Origin: Tretioscincus oriximinensis
Taxonomy: Eukaryota > Chordata > Lepidosauria > Squamata > Gymnophthalmidae
DNA: 64,000 nt
Assembly: GCA_022410635.1 (NCBI GenBank)
Contig: JAJVDF010000161.1
Span: 714,763 to 778,762, forward strand
Direction of reading: 5' to 3'
Of this stretch, positions 24,181 through 34,750 are shown in pieces; position 1 is the first letter of the stretch; the number at the start of each line of letters is the position of its first letter. The notes below the pieces were generated by a model, which did not search any database, was not told where the DNA came from, and was given only the letters and a program-made list of their open reading frames with translations. The position numbers and the translations under genes were made by a program.

Positions 24181-24374
24181 AGGCTGAAACACAGAATAGT
24201 TCTATGTAGATAGACCACTGGTCCATCTAGTTATTGCTGATAACAGAGCAGATATCATCTCTGCAGGCTTTCTTGACAAATATCAGAGATATTCAAACTG
24301 GGGCTCTGATTTAGTCATGATAAATAATGTGAAACAACAGGCTGCAATTTAATGATATGTCATATGCATTGCAA

Positions 24375-24886
24375 AGAAGAAGAAGAAGAAGAACTGGGTT
24401 CTTATACCCCACTTTTCTCACCTTTCAAAGGGACTCAAAGCGGCTTACAAGGGTATTTTGCCCGAAAGCTCACATTCTACCTTCCCATAAGAACATAAGA
24501 ACATAAGAACATAAGAAGAGCCATACTGGATCAGGCCACAGCCCATCGAGTCCAGCATTCTGTGTCACACAAAGGCCCACCAGATGCACCTGGGCAGTCC
24601 GAACAGAGGTAAGCAAAATATGCTGCTCCTGTTCGTGACTCCCTGCAAATGGTATTTCAAAAGTCCTGCCTGTTGCTCCATTCCCCACCAGGCTCTGGTG
24701 GTTCCCATGTATCTACTTGCAGTCGTTGCAATTTCTTGCAATTCATGCTTTCGAATAGCTGGGTTGGCTAGAGCTACAGGCTAGTGGAAGGTGCTCACCC
24801 TTTCCCACGTCCCACACAGGGCTTCGAAACCCCATCTCCCAGGTGAGAGATGGATTTCTAAGCGACTGAGCTATCCGTCCCTGCTA
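24375..24886 (-). mobile_element. tRNA-derived SINE with nested CR1-like insertion
   Basis: Read on the minus strand it starts GGACGGATAGCTCAGTCG, with a Pol III box A in a tRNA-like head, followed by a box B-like GGTTTCGAAGCC. It ends with an L2-like tail and a GAA/TTC repeat. It is split at about 24487-24680 by a CR1-like 3' end. The uninterrupted copy at 50474-50790 shows the joined order. Confidence 0.82.
24487..24680 (-). mobile_element. CR1-like 3' end nested in SINE
   Basis: It begins with four head-to-tail AAGAACAT-type octamers and continues through the family consensus to GTTGCTCCA. A short TTCCC is repeated at both junctions. It must be younger than the SINE it splits. Confidence 0.85.
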
Positions 24887-25228
24887 TCCATAGTTAGTTT
24901 AAACTTTTTTGTAACTAAGTAGAAGTGGAGCCTTCTTATTTTATGAGGTTTGTCAGGCAACAATTTATTGCTCCCTTTTCATTTTACATAGTGAAAAATG
25001 AATAAAATGCACCTGTTCATGTCTCCCAGGTTTTGGAATACTGGACAATTTAACTGGTGCAGTATAATGAGCCACTGAAATGTCCCCCCCCCCCCCATGG
25101 TCCCAAAGCTAAGTATAGTTGTCCCTAGCCAACAAAAAGTGTGGGGATCTAGTTCTGAAGCTTGCGAGAGTTTTGATGCATTGGCATGGGTGGATCTGGA
25201 TCAGATAGATCTGATCCTTCCAATAACT

Positions 25229-25680
25229 TAAGAACATAAGATCATAAGAAGAACCATACTGGATCTGGCCACAGCCCATCTAGACCAGCATTCTGTGTCA
25301 CACAGAGGCCCACCAGGTGCACCTGGACAGTCCGAACAGAGGAAAGCAAAATATTCATAACTCCCTGCAAATGACATTTCAGAAGCACTACCTGTTGCTC
25401 CACCCCAGAGGCGGCATCCAGACATCCATCCTAGTACCCATTTATACCCTTGGTATCCATAAACCTGTCTAGTCCTGTCTCAAAGCTATCCAAGCTGTTA
25501 GCTACCATCACCTCTTCAGGAAGTAAATTCCACAGGCCGATGACGCTCTGGGTGAAAAAAATTCTTTCCTTTGTCTGTTCTCACTTTTCTGCCTTTCCAT
25601 TATCCACATCCAGACCCATCTATTTCATTCTCTTTCCAGCTCTCTGCTTGGTCCTTAATTTAGAAGGTGCATAAAAATGA
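25229..25680 (-). mobile_element. CR1-like LINE, ORF2 end and 3' end, antisense
   Basis: This is one of the longest copies of the TTCTTATG-tail family here. After the tail and 3' untranslated region it continues into the antisense of an ORF2 C-terminus (plus-strand text CTGTCTAGTCCTGTCTCAAA through AAATTCCACAGGCCGATGAC). That region encodes the conserved end of CR1-type proteins. Confidence 0.82.
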
Positions 25681-26885
25681 ACGCTTGGGGCCTCATCCTG
25701 CATTTTCTGAAAAACAAGCAAGTAGAAACTTCAAAACCAGGGACCTCTTTTTTTTTAATTCACTGGTTTCATTGAGGGCATGCGAGAAAAATGAAATACA
25801 AAAGTACTCCAGCTCTTCAAGCACTATCTGCCTCCCCATGGCTCGTGACTTTCAGTTTGTGAGGTGGGTGTTTTGGTCCTATGCATTAAGACTCAGACTT
25901 TGCCAAGTATTAGGAATATCATGCCATACTTTTATTTTTACTATTCATTTTAACAATGGACCCTAGGGGAGAATAAGACTATATAAAAGCAGTTATAAGC
26001 AGCAGTAAATCTCCTTTACATTAGATAGCCACTTCTCACTGCTTCAAAGAAGCAGCATAACAAATGCAAATTGCTTTTGGACCTCATTCTCACACAGGAA
26101 TAAGAAATTAGATTGACTTCCCACTGAGTGAAGGGAACTTGGAAAACAATGTGATTGTAGGAAAAGACGGGCAACCAATGTTTCATAGTCTAGTAGAACC
26201 TTCATATTCCAACTTCTATGTTCTTCAGAAGAGTTGGCCTTCCATCACAACCAGCTGCTATTTAGCCAGAGAGAAAAAATGTCATTGTCTTGAAATGAAA
26301 CTTTTGAAAAGGGAGTTCTATATGGCAGCTGTGTAATACATGCTCATAATAGTGTATGTTCCCACAATGTGGGCAGTGTTTAGACTGGGTGTTTTACTTC
26401 TAAGCATCACTACCAGTTTCTGTACCCAATAAATAGACTCCCTCTCCAATCATATCATAGGTTCCAAGCATATATGCTGAAAGAAAAACTTACAAATTCA
26501 AACTCAATATCTTCCTTTTAATTTTTTTTATCCTTCTCTCATGCCAAGCATGTTTTCTTCACACTTCTAATTTTCTTTGATAAGTTATGTAGTCTAGATT
26601 CATCAGACGACTATCACTTGAAAACCTCTTTTGACTGAGGGCCTTTTGAATTTACCTGGGAATTAGTAGAAATGTGTCATCAACATCATAATCCTTCTCA
26701 ACCCTCCTCCAAATGTATTGAGCAATTTTTGCCATTTACCTATTATTAAGTTTCTCTATAGTTTGTTCCATGCTGTGCCTTGGAGAATAGTCCAGACCTG
26801 GTGTGAACTTGGACCTCTATACAGCACCCAAATGATACTACCCAAAGCATTTGCACTGAGATAAGAGCAGGCGACAATTCTGTTC
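25681..26885. other. Unassigned sequence
   Basis: No gene, RNA or repeat family is recognised. Confidence 0.5.
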
Positions 26886-27005
26886 TTGAATTCTGCTTGA
26901 GATACCAAGAAGCATTTTACGATTTACCGTGTCAGACAAGAACCTAGACGAGATTGGCTTTAGCGTGATCCAGCAGAGCTTCTTTTATGGTCTTATGCGT
27001 GAATT
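26886..27005 (+). mobile_element. Diverged CR1-like 3' tail
   Basis: GATCCAGCAGAGCTTCTTTT followed by ATGGTCTTATG is a diverged form of the tail seen in the other CR1-like copies. It has few features and is probably old. Confidence 0.5.
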
Positions 27006-27229
27006 GCTGTCTACATTTGGTTTTTGGTTCTACATACATTCACACAGTATCCCAGAATCAAATGACGGAGCAAAAGTAGCTCAAATCGGGCTTCTCCTGA
27101 GGCTGCCCTCATTTCAGCATTGGTATTCTTAGGAACTGCAAAAGGGTGATCTGTCTACCCAGCTCCATAACCATCTGTAAGGCTCCAATTTTGCCAGGTC
27201 AAAGCAGCCTTCGGATACATTTTCACAGC

Positions 27230-27390
27230 TGGGTTACCTTCAAGCTACTCACAACCTCCCAACTTAACCTATGGTACCTCACAGAATTAATGTGAGAATG
27301 AAATAAAAGTGAGAATGCAATACCTTGGGGTATTTGAATAAAGGACAACATATTAATGCCAGAAATGAATTAAATAAATAAAGACTTAAG
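27230..27390 (+). mobile_element. MIR-like SINE fragment
   Basis: The core pattern CAGCTGGGTTACCTTCAAG, CTACTCACAACCTCCC and CCTCACAGAATTAATGTGAG matches the MIR/CORE region. It ends with a TAAATAAATAAA tail as in L2-tailed SINEs. The tRNA head is missing. Confidence 0.6.
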
Positions 27391-28261
27391 AGTGCTGACA
27401 AGAAGCTGCTATGCGGATTTAGATTAATTCTCCCTCATTTCTGAAGCTTCAACAGGCACTACAAAACATGTTTGATTTAATCTACCCTGTTTTAAAGATA
27501 TGAAACTTTAAAAAGAGAAGAAAAGACAACATAAGAGGAAAAGAACCAACGATAAATTCTTAGCCTGGTGAATATTACTGTCAATTTCTATGGCTGCACA
27601 ATGGGAATCCAAAATTGCAGGATGCATATGCGCTTTGCTTTATAAAGGGGGGGGGGGGATATGAAGGAAGGAAAAGGAAAGGCCATTACGTGGGCTGAAC
27701 TGAAATTTGCAAGGAACTATTAACAGGGCTCTGTCTAGATATAAAAACAGCTTGGGATTTTCTATGCTTTTCTTTTTAATAAAACTGTCAAAGCTCACAT
27801 ATCACAGATATGAATGACCCTGCTAGATAATTATCTGGCTATGTAGGTTCTGACTAATCTGTACATCACACTGAGTGAATGTCTGCAGTGAAGACAGCAA
27901 GCATACAAATAACAATGTAGGTAAACAGAGAAACAGACGGACTGACAGAATTAGTAACACATGCTGCTTTTTCATTACCTTTTATTCCCCCCTCCCCTGC
28001 CATTTTATTGCTATAGAAATTTACTCAAAAACAAGGTTTTGGTCCCATGGAATTTGCCATAATCACCTGCTTGTTCTCATCAGTCCCACTCTAACCATCA
28101 CCACTATTGCTGCTACTACATTTAACAATTATATTTCTGAACATAATTACTCTTTGATTCAGGAATAAACACTGGAACCTATGGTTTGCGGAAAAGTCCT
28201 TGAATCTATTCACATAGATTAAATTACCGTCGGATCATTATCATTATTAGCATTTGCATCA

Positions 28262-28960
28262 TAAGGACATGTAAATATGAGCCCTGCTGAATCAGGCCAG
28301 AGCCCATGTATTCCAGCAGTCTGACTCACACAGTGGCCCCCCAATTGCACTTGGGCAGCCTGAAGCAAAAGAAGGCAAAGTCCTCATCTGTTCTCAACTC
28401 CCTGCAAATGGTACTTCAGGAATACTGCCTGATTGCTCCATCTCGGAGGCTGTTTCAAGAGATCCAACCTAGTAACCATTTATACCCTCGTGCAGGCACG
28501 GATAGCTCAGTCGCTTAGGAATTCGTCTCTTGCCTGGGAGATCGGGTTTTGAAGCCCTGTGTGGGACGTGGGGAGGGTTGAGCACCTTCCACTAGCCTGT
28601 AGCTCTAGCCAACCCAGCTATTCGAAAGCATGAATTGTAAGAAATTGCAACTGACTGCAAGTAGATACATGGGAACCACCATAGCCTGGTGGGGAAGATA
28701 GAATGGAAGCCTTCGGGCAAAATATATCCTTGTAAGCAGCTTTGAGTCCCTTTGAAAGGTTAGAAAAGCGGGGCATAAGAACCAAGTTCTTCTTCTACCA
28801 TAAACCTGTCTAATCCTGTTTTAAAGCTATCTAGGCTGCTAGTTATTCTGGAAGAAAATTCCACAGACCAATGACCCTTTGGGTGAACATAATACTTTCC
28901 TTTGTCTGTTCTCACTCTTCTGCCCATCAGTTTCAAGAAATGCTCCCATCCACATCAGCA
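28262..28960 (-). mobile_element. CR1-like LINE 3' end, antisense, split by a SINE
   Basis: The outer parts (28262-28490 and 28797-28960) are the two halves of one CR1-like 3' end and ORF2 C-terminus, as shown by comparison with 25229-25680. The gap between them is filled by a plus-strand tRNA-derived SINE. Confidence 0.82.
28491..28796 (+). mobile_element. tRNA-derived SINE, complete copy
   Basis: This copy has the tRNA-like head (ACGGATAGCTCAGTCGCTTA with box A, box B around GGTTTTGAAGCC at 28545) and a unique middle. It ends with GTAAGCAGCTTTGAGTCCCT and a TTCTTCTTCT end. The total length is about 305 bp. The tail resembles L2 LINE tails, which suggests mobilisation by an L2-type LINE. 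It sits inside a CR1-like 3' end. The flanking duplication is unclear. Confidence 0.85.
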
Positions 28961-29762
28961 TCATAATAGCTATTAGAATTGATGTCTATATATTGTCTGA
29001 AACTTGGAAAAATCATCAAGATGCTTTTGAAGGCCACTTACAGGGTGTCTGAGAATAACTGAAAATAATTGCTGGGCCACTATCCAAGATGGCATGCTGT
29101 ACTTGGTGGACTGTGACCTGATCCAAAAGGATTCCTTCCTTTATTTTCTTAGCTTCTTGAATCAATTCCTGGGATTCTAGTTCCAGTTCTAACTGCTCAC
29201 ATAAATGATTGGGGCCAGAAGTAGGCAGCATGCCAGGATTCTAGATGCTAAGCAATTGGGGTAGAAACCAAAATCCCAACCAGGTTACCATTAGTTCCAT
29301 GCACATAATGTGATTCCTATACCAGATTAATAGGTATGTCCATAAAAGCCATAGGGGAAGAGGAACACTGCAGTGCTGCAGCCACTGCAGGTAAACTGGG
29401 TGTGGGAGGAGCTGGGCTGGGAGTTATTTAAAAGCTCACACATTTGTAGGCCTCGGTGGGGTGGAGAGGTGGGTCTGGGCATGGCCTTGATAGGGCCAGC
29501 GGCTACTGCATGATCCTGGGTTTTGAGTTGCCATTTGTGGCAACCCTGTATTAGATATGTAGCAGTCAAGTGGAATAGAAAGTAGAAATTGTGTGGTTAG
29601 AAAAATCTGGATAGAATCAGTTTATGACTGAATAGCTGGAAAATGAACTCAATCCTCATTCTTCATCACAGTGAATAATTCCCTGCATGTCTGACCCAGC
29701 CCTTGGCTCATGTGTTCTGTGACTTTGAAGACAACTGTATAAATACACATATGGAGTGTATG
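28961..29762. other. Unassigned sequence
   Basis: No gene is recognised. A small hairpin (GTTGCCA, loop, TGGCAAC) lies at 29527-29544 next to text resembling a hAT terminus, but no partner end is convincing. Confidence 0.4.
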
Positions 29763-29838
29763 CATAAATAAATTCAGAGGGCAGAAACAGTTACTTGGAG
29801 AGCACCATCACATTTCGTTTGTGTGAGAACTTAATAAG
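29763..29838 (+). repeat. 76-bp direct repeat, copy 1
   Basis: It matches 30222-30296 with about five differences, over text such as ATAAATAAATTCAGAG and TTTGTGTGAGAACTTAATAA. Between the copies lie a CR1 fragment, a GATA-type simple repeat and a short inverted repeat (30080-30170). Confidence 0.85.
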
Positions 29839-29845
29839 ATGAGAG

Positions 29846-29990
29846 AGAGAAACGAAAGTATACTTTTTACCCAGAGGTTCATTGGCCTGGGCAATTTAGT
29901 TCCAGAAGAGCTAGTGGTACCTGGGAGACTGGATAGCTTTAAGAGAGGATTGGGCAACTTCCTGCAAGCAGAAAAAATGTTTCTGTTTAC
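29846..29990 (+). mobile_element. CR1-like LINE ORF2 C-terminal fragment
   Basis: The plus strand corresponds to the sense of the conserved CR1-type C-terminus: its complement matches the antisense text at 25495-25560, for example around GTGGTACCTGGGAGACTGGA and GCTTTAAGAGAGGATTGGG. It is short and broken. Confidence 0.6.
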
Positions 29991-30221
29991 AGGAAACATT
30001 ATTATATAAGGATTAAGTATAGATAGATGGAAAGATAGATGGTAGGATAGATAGATGGAAGGACAGACACACAGTGTAGAAAAGCAGGCAGAAATGCAGA
30101 TTAATACCTGAAAACAGGGAACAGAAATTCATTCAGGAATTAATTTGTATTTCTGCCTGCTTTTCCACGCTAGAGCCCACTGTTTTCCAAAAACTTCCAA
30201 AGGTAATTACACTAGTATATA

Positions 30222-30296
30222 AATAAATTCAGAGGACAGAAACAGTTACTCGGAGAGCAGCATCACGTTTCGTTTGTGTGAGAACTTAATAAGATA
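30222..30296 (+). repeat. 76-bp direct repeat, copy 2
   Basis: This is the second copy of the repeat at 29763, in the same orientation and about 460 bp downstream. Confidence 0.85.
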
Positions 30297-30304
30297 AGAT
30301 ACTC

Positions 30305-31269
30305 AAGGGCAATTTCCTTCCATGTCTGACATGGCAGAATCGTTTGCTTTGCTTTCCGACTTCGTTTTGACATCCATGCTAATTTATGCTTTAGGAAGGT
30401 GCTGCTTCTGATACCTTATCCTCTTGCTACATTTGTCGGCACTTAAATGAAAGAATTAACAATTTATCTACACTGAAAAGGCTGAGTGTAGAACAATCTG
30501 TGTAAGCAGCTTTACAAGCTTGTATTCCCTGTTTATCAGCCTGGAAATACATGTTCCTTTCCCCTGTAATCACACTATTTGCCTCAGGAACTTGTTTACG
30601 ACACCAGTTCCCTTCTTTCACTCTGGCGTTTTCTCATTAACTGCCCACTCTCCTCACCCCCCGTCATATTTAGCGATAATTTTAACATCATCATCAACAC
30701 ACTCTCACAAAAACAGGATCATTTAATTCTGCACAATTGGAATTAAATACTATTTGTGCCAAGGGAAGAAATGATTCAGACAGTGCATTTGACAGGTTTG
30801 GGGGTTTCTGGTCCAAACAAAATTAGATTAGGAGTGTTGCGTGTATTTAGGCTGCACAGCTATAAATAACTAAGTAGCAAACCCAAGCCTGAGTTCCACA
30901 GTGTGTGTATTCTGTGATTGCTCAGCAATACAGTCTGAGGAAATGGATTATAGTGCAGAAAGTGCAGACAGAAACAGAACTTCTTACAGATTTCATATTT
31001 AATATACCTGTATATCCCCATTGTTATTGCCGCATGGCATTGCCTTCATCTAATTGCTTGCAAGCTCAGTAAAGTCCTTGGGGTTCAAAAAGCTATTTTA
31101 CTTGTTAGAATCATAAAAAGCAAGCAAGTGGAAAGGAAAAGTTACTCAGCACTAAGGGGAGATGCTATTTTCCCTTACTAAATCTGCAAAGAATTTTCTC
31201 CAAGAAAATGTTTGGGGCAGGCATTGCAGTCAATTACAAAAGACTGAAATGACTTCCATTGTGTTTCCA
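30305..31269. other. Unassigned sequence
   Basis: No gene, RNA or repeat family is recognised. Confidence 0.5.
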
Positions 31270-31617
31270 TGAAGGTGGTTCAGAAGCTATAGAACACAAC
31301 AAACAACTGGCTAGACACAAAATAACACTGGTCCAGAAAGAACTGCATTGGCTGATCATTCTCTACCAAGTTCATCTCAAGATAATAACATTAGCCTATA
31401 AGACTTGGGCCTTAAATATTTAAAGGAACGCCTCCCATATTGACCTGCCTAAGATATTTCAATGGGCCCCTCTACTTTCAGTCATCAAAAGAATGTGGAC
31501 ACACGGGAGGGCTTTCTCTGTGACAGCCCCAGATTGGGGAATGGTCTCCCCTTTGCATTGCATCAGCACCTATATATGGATGGTTCCAGAGAAGGTTTTC
31601 TTCATACTGTTATGGCA
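31270..31617 (+). pseudogene. L2-type LINE ORF2 C-terminal remnant
   Basis: In broken frames it reads PVQKELHWLIILYQVHLKI, then an ALNI-type segment and GRAFSVTAPDWGMVSPL. These are recognisable as the end of an L2-type second reading frame, after the reverse transcriptase. The fragment is cut at its 3' side by the hAT-like element at 31618, and a little flanking sequence continues at 32130. Confidence 0.7.
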
Positions 31618-32121
31618 CAAGGTTGCCATAAGTCCCGNGAAGGCAGGACAATCCCGGCTTTGGGGACTAAAATATAGTCTCCTCCGGATTTCAAGAGAAA
31701 ATCCCGGATTTCTACATTCCCCGATGCTGAATCAGGGAATGTAAAAATCCAGGATTTTAAAGGGAAAGGAGCCATCAGGGCTGACGGCTGCAGCCCGAGC
31801 AACACTTTCCAGGGTCCTGAAAGGAACCTCGGAGCATGCCGTAGCTGATCCTCTGCTGGAGGCGGGGTTTCGCGCCTGCTGTCAGGCAAAGCCCACCAAC
31901 CCGTCTCCAGCAGAGGAAAAACGNTTGCAGTTTTGACAAGAGAACAGAGCTTTTGTGCAGCTCTGTTCTGTCTCACCACAAGCGTCCGTGCGCATGTGTG
32001 TGTGCGTGCGTGTGTGTGTGTGTGTGTGTGTGTGTATGCATGTGCACGCATGTGTATGCACATGCATGTGCACCCCCACCACCCCGTCCCGATTTTGGGC
32101 TGCCAAAATATGACAACCCTA
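31618..32121. mobile_element. Non-autonomous hAT-like DNA transposon
   Basis: The termini are inverted: CAAGGTTGCCATA at the left, and TAGGGTTGTCATA read inward from the right. A perfect 8-bp duplication, TTATGGCA, flanks the element (31610-31617 and 32122-32129). Eight-bp duplications and CA..TG-like ends with GGGTTGCC are features of hAT transposons. The interior has no transposase. It contains a hairpin (31704-31752), a GC-rich part with several CpGs, and a GT repeat (about 31990-32070). Confidence 0.88.
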
Positions 32122-32129
32122 TTATGGCA

Positions 32130-33018
32130 TTATTATGTAGACATATCCTAATACATAAGAGAGAAACTGCAATGGTCCCTCCAATCAGACAGTGAGAGGG
32201 ATGTAATTCCTACCTCTCTCACTGCCTGGTTGGAGGAACCAACATTGTGGAGCAGCAGACAACAGGAAAAAGAAGATGGAGGACAGACAGAGTTTTTGCA
32301 CAAAGCCCCCCAAAAAACACACAGTTGATCTAAGCAGCCAGAGTAGCAAAAACANAACACACTCACATGTCCCCATCCCCACAAGACAAGCCCCTGTCCT
32401 CCTTCCACTCCCAAGGGACCCTTCATATCCCATATCCCTCCCCAGGCACCCCATTGTATCCTGTCTGGCTTGACAAGACCTGTAGACCAGGCAGTTAGCA
32501 GGGGAAGCAGGCAATGCAAAGAGGATATGCCGGTATTAAAAAAAAGCACAAATACGAAAATGAAAACCACCCTCTCCCCAAAACACAGACACATAAACCA
32601 GCAATGTTAAATAAAAGCTATTTAACATCAAAATTAAACAAACATTTTTTATTTTATTTTTAAAAAAATATCCAGCTGGCACATGCCCACTTCAAAGTCA
32701 GTTGCCCACCCTCCCCTGTTGCTATGGTCTTCCCTCCCTTGAGTCAATGAGGGAAATCTGATGGNGCAAGTTCAGGAAGAGGTTCCACAGGTACAACATT
32801 TTCAAAGAAATAAAAAACAACATTTTTATTTCTCACAGTACTAAAGATCTCTCCACCTGCAAGGCACCTCCGCCTCCTCTCTCTCCCCAACCCCCCGAAG
32901 GTTCCTCCAGGAAGAGGAATAACAAACTGCAAGCTTACGTTCTTAAAGCATTTTTCTTCCCTTTTCCATGGTTCTAGGTTGCACTGCAGCCTGCTTTTTT
33001 ATAGCTTTTTTTAACAAT
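32130..33018. other. Unassigned sequence
   Basis: No gene or repeat family is recognised. There is a proline-like C-rich patch at 32370-32470, whose frames are not convincing. Confidence 0.45.
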
Positions 33019-33278
33019 GGCAAATTTATTTATTTATTTGTACTTATATATATCCCGTCCTATACCTTAAGGTCTCAGGGCAGCCAACCGTAGGGTGGCA
33101 CACATAGCTTTTGTTACTTTCTCCAAAAAAGACACCCTGTGAAGTAGGTGGGGCTGAGAGAGTTCTAAAGAACTGTTACTGGCCCAAGGTCACCCAGCTG
33201 GCTTTGGTGGAGGAGTGGAGGAGTGGAGACTCCCAGATGCGAGTCCAACACTCTAACCACTACACCAAACTGGCTCTC
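33019..33278 (-). mobile_element. MIR-like SINE with L2-type tail
   Basis: Read on the minus strand it starts GAGAGCCAGTTTGGTGTAGT with a tRNA-like head. It continues through GGTGACCTTGGGCCAGTAAC and CTCTCAGCCCCACCTACTTC and ends in the L2-type tail with ATAAATAAATA. This is the standard order of the common squamate MIR-like SINE, nearly complete. Confidence 0.85.
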
Positions 33279-33727
33279 ATTATAAAAGCTTGCGTGCCCA
33301 GCACCAGATTTTTTTTATGGTAACCCTAAGTTATAACCTCTGAGCTTATCATAACAACAAAAACAGCTTTGTTAAACTAAGTTCCACTGTGTGAGTCAAC
33401 AGGCTGAATAAGATACATTTAGATATGTTGAGGAATGGCAAATCACTTCTGTACCATTGCCAATAAACCTGTATCAAAGTACTTACGAAATCTGGGAGGG
33501 CTCCACTCATTATTAAGCAAAACGGACTGATAAGTGGAGGATTTCCATTTCAAAAGCCTACTCTGATCCCTAAAATTCAGTAATAGCAAACTACTTCTGA
33601 ATTAAGGCCAATTAATACTGACTTCAGAGAAAAGTGTGTTCATGGCACTTGCTCTNCTTCTCAGGCAGTTTGTCCTGCTACTTAGCTGCATACACTTCCC
33701 CATGCCATGCACCTCTGAAAAGATATA

Positions 33728-33905
33728 GTTCCCCCCACCAGGAAGAAGGAAGGCAATGAAGGAAAGAAAATGGGAGCGAAAGAGGGAAGGAAAGAGGGAA
33801 AGAGAGAGGAAAAAACACTGAGAGGGAGGGGAAAGACAGAATGCATGCATCAAGGAGAGAAGAGGAAAAATAAGAGGAAAAGAACATGAATAGAAACAGA
33901 ATCAG
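33728..33905 (+). repeat. Polypurine tract (GA-rich)
   Basis: A long run of GAAAG, GGAAG and GAGAGA units makes the minus strand read as a false Ser/Leu/Phe-rich frame. Confidence 0.75.
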
Positions 33906-34639
33906 AAAAGAACGAAGGAATTGTGCCTAGGGGCCCACTTATAACACAGTACCAGTGGGCCCAATTCTGCTAGGGGGCAGTGGTCGCTTGATGGGGGATG
34001 GGGAAGGGAGCTTAGAGTTCCAACATCCTTTCTGATATTGGCATTGGGATAATTCTCCTAGTCCTAATATAGCTGTGAAAAGGCATCCATGGTGTAGTAG
34101 GAAGCTCTGATATTACACTTTTTCCTGCTAGTACATTTATGCTGATTCCATAGTGCAATGTGCTGCCTTTCTTGTTATGATGAATCATATCTTCTGAGAA
34201 CTCCAATCCTAGCTTTAGCAAAGCAGGGCTGTTTCCCTGCTAAATTTAGGAAGGAAAATGCAGAATTATTTTATTAAAAACTANGCCTCAGCCTCAAACC
34301 TCAGAGCATTTTAAACCTTAGCTTTTCTTCACTTTGCATTTATCTACTNAGTAACAAGATGGGGATCAAGACAGCAGCCAATGACATAAGAGAAACAGAG
34401 CTCCTTGTGAGCTGTGACTCCCAACATATCATGGGACTTGTAGTCAAACACACAAACAAGGTCTTTCCTTCCTGTATGTGGAAGAAAGGGTAAATCCTTT
34501 GTAGCTTTTTTTTTTTAGAGATTTTTGTTACAAAGCACAATAGTCCAGGTACAATATTTATCTATTTAGTTCCCTGATTAAGATGTACCTGTTCATCCTG
34601 ACATTTTGCTGAGTGAACGATATCCTCTCTCCTTGCTGG
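33906..34639. other. Unassigned sequence
   Basis: No gene is recognised. A GGGACTTGTAGTC motif at about 34433 resembles inverted forms of the ACTACA/TTCCCA motif. Confidence 0.4.
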
Positions 34640-34750
34640 TACNGCTATCATATTTAAGTCCATATTTTTACTGATTTTATTTGTTTGATGTGCCCAGAGA
34701 CCCTTGAATAGAGGGGAGAATATAAATTTAAGTAAGCAGGTAAGTAAATA
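34640..34750 (+). mobile_element. L2-type LINE 3' tail
   Basis: GTGCCCAGAGACCCTTGAAT followed by AGAATATAAATTTAAGTAAG is a diverged L2-type tail. Confidence 0.55.

Noticed and set aside
28501..28573. A tRNA gene
   Set aside because: The head has box A and box B-like sequence but is part of a dispersed SINE with a 230-bp body, and the cloverleaf stems are not kept.
29281..29550. A second hAT-like element
   Set aside because: CAGGTTACCA at the left and TGGCAACCCTG at the right resemble hAT ends, but the flanks show no 8-bp duplication.
31602..32195. Overlapping 150-codon and shorter frames with His-Thr and Val-Cys runs
   Set aside because: They cross the hAT-like element and its GT repeat; no frame carries a domain.
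32148..32594. 148-codon minus-strand frame, Leu/Val/Cys-rich
   Set aside because: There are no recognisable motifs, one ambiguous codon, and composition like noncoding DNA. It may be chance.
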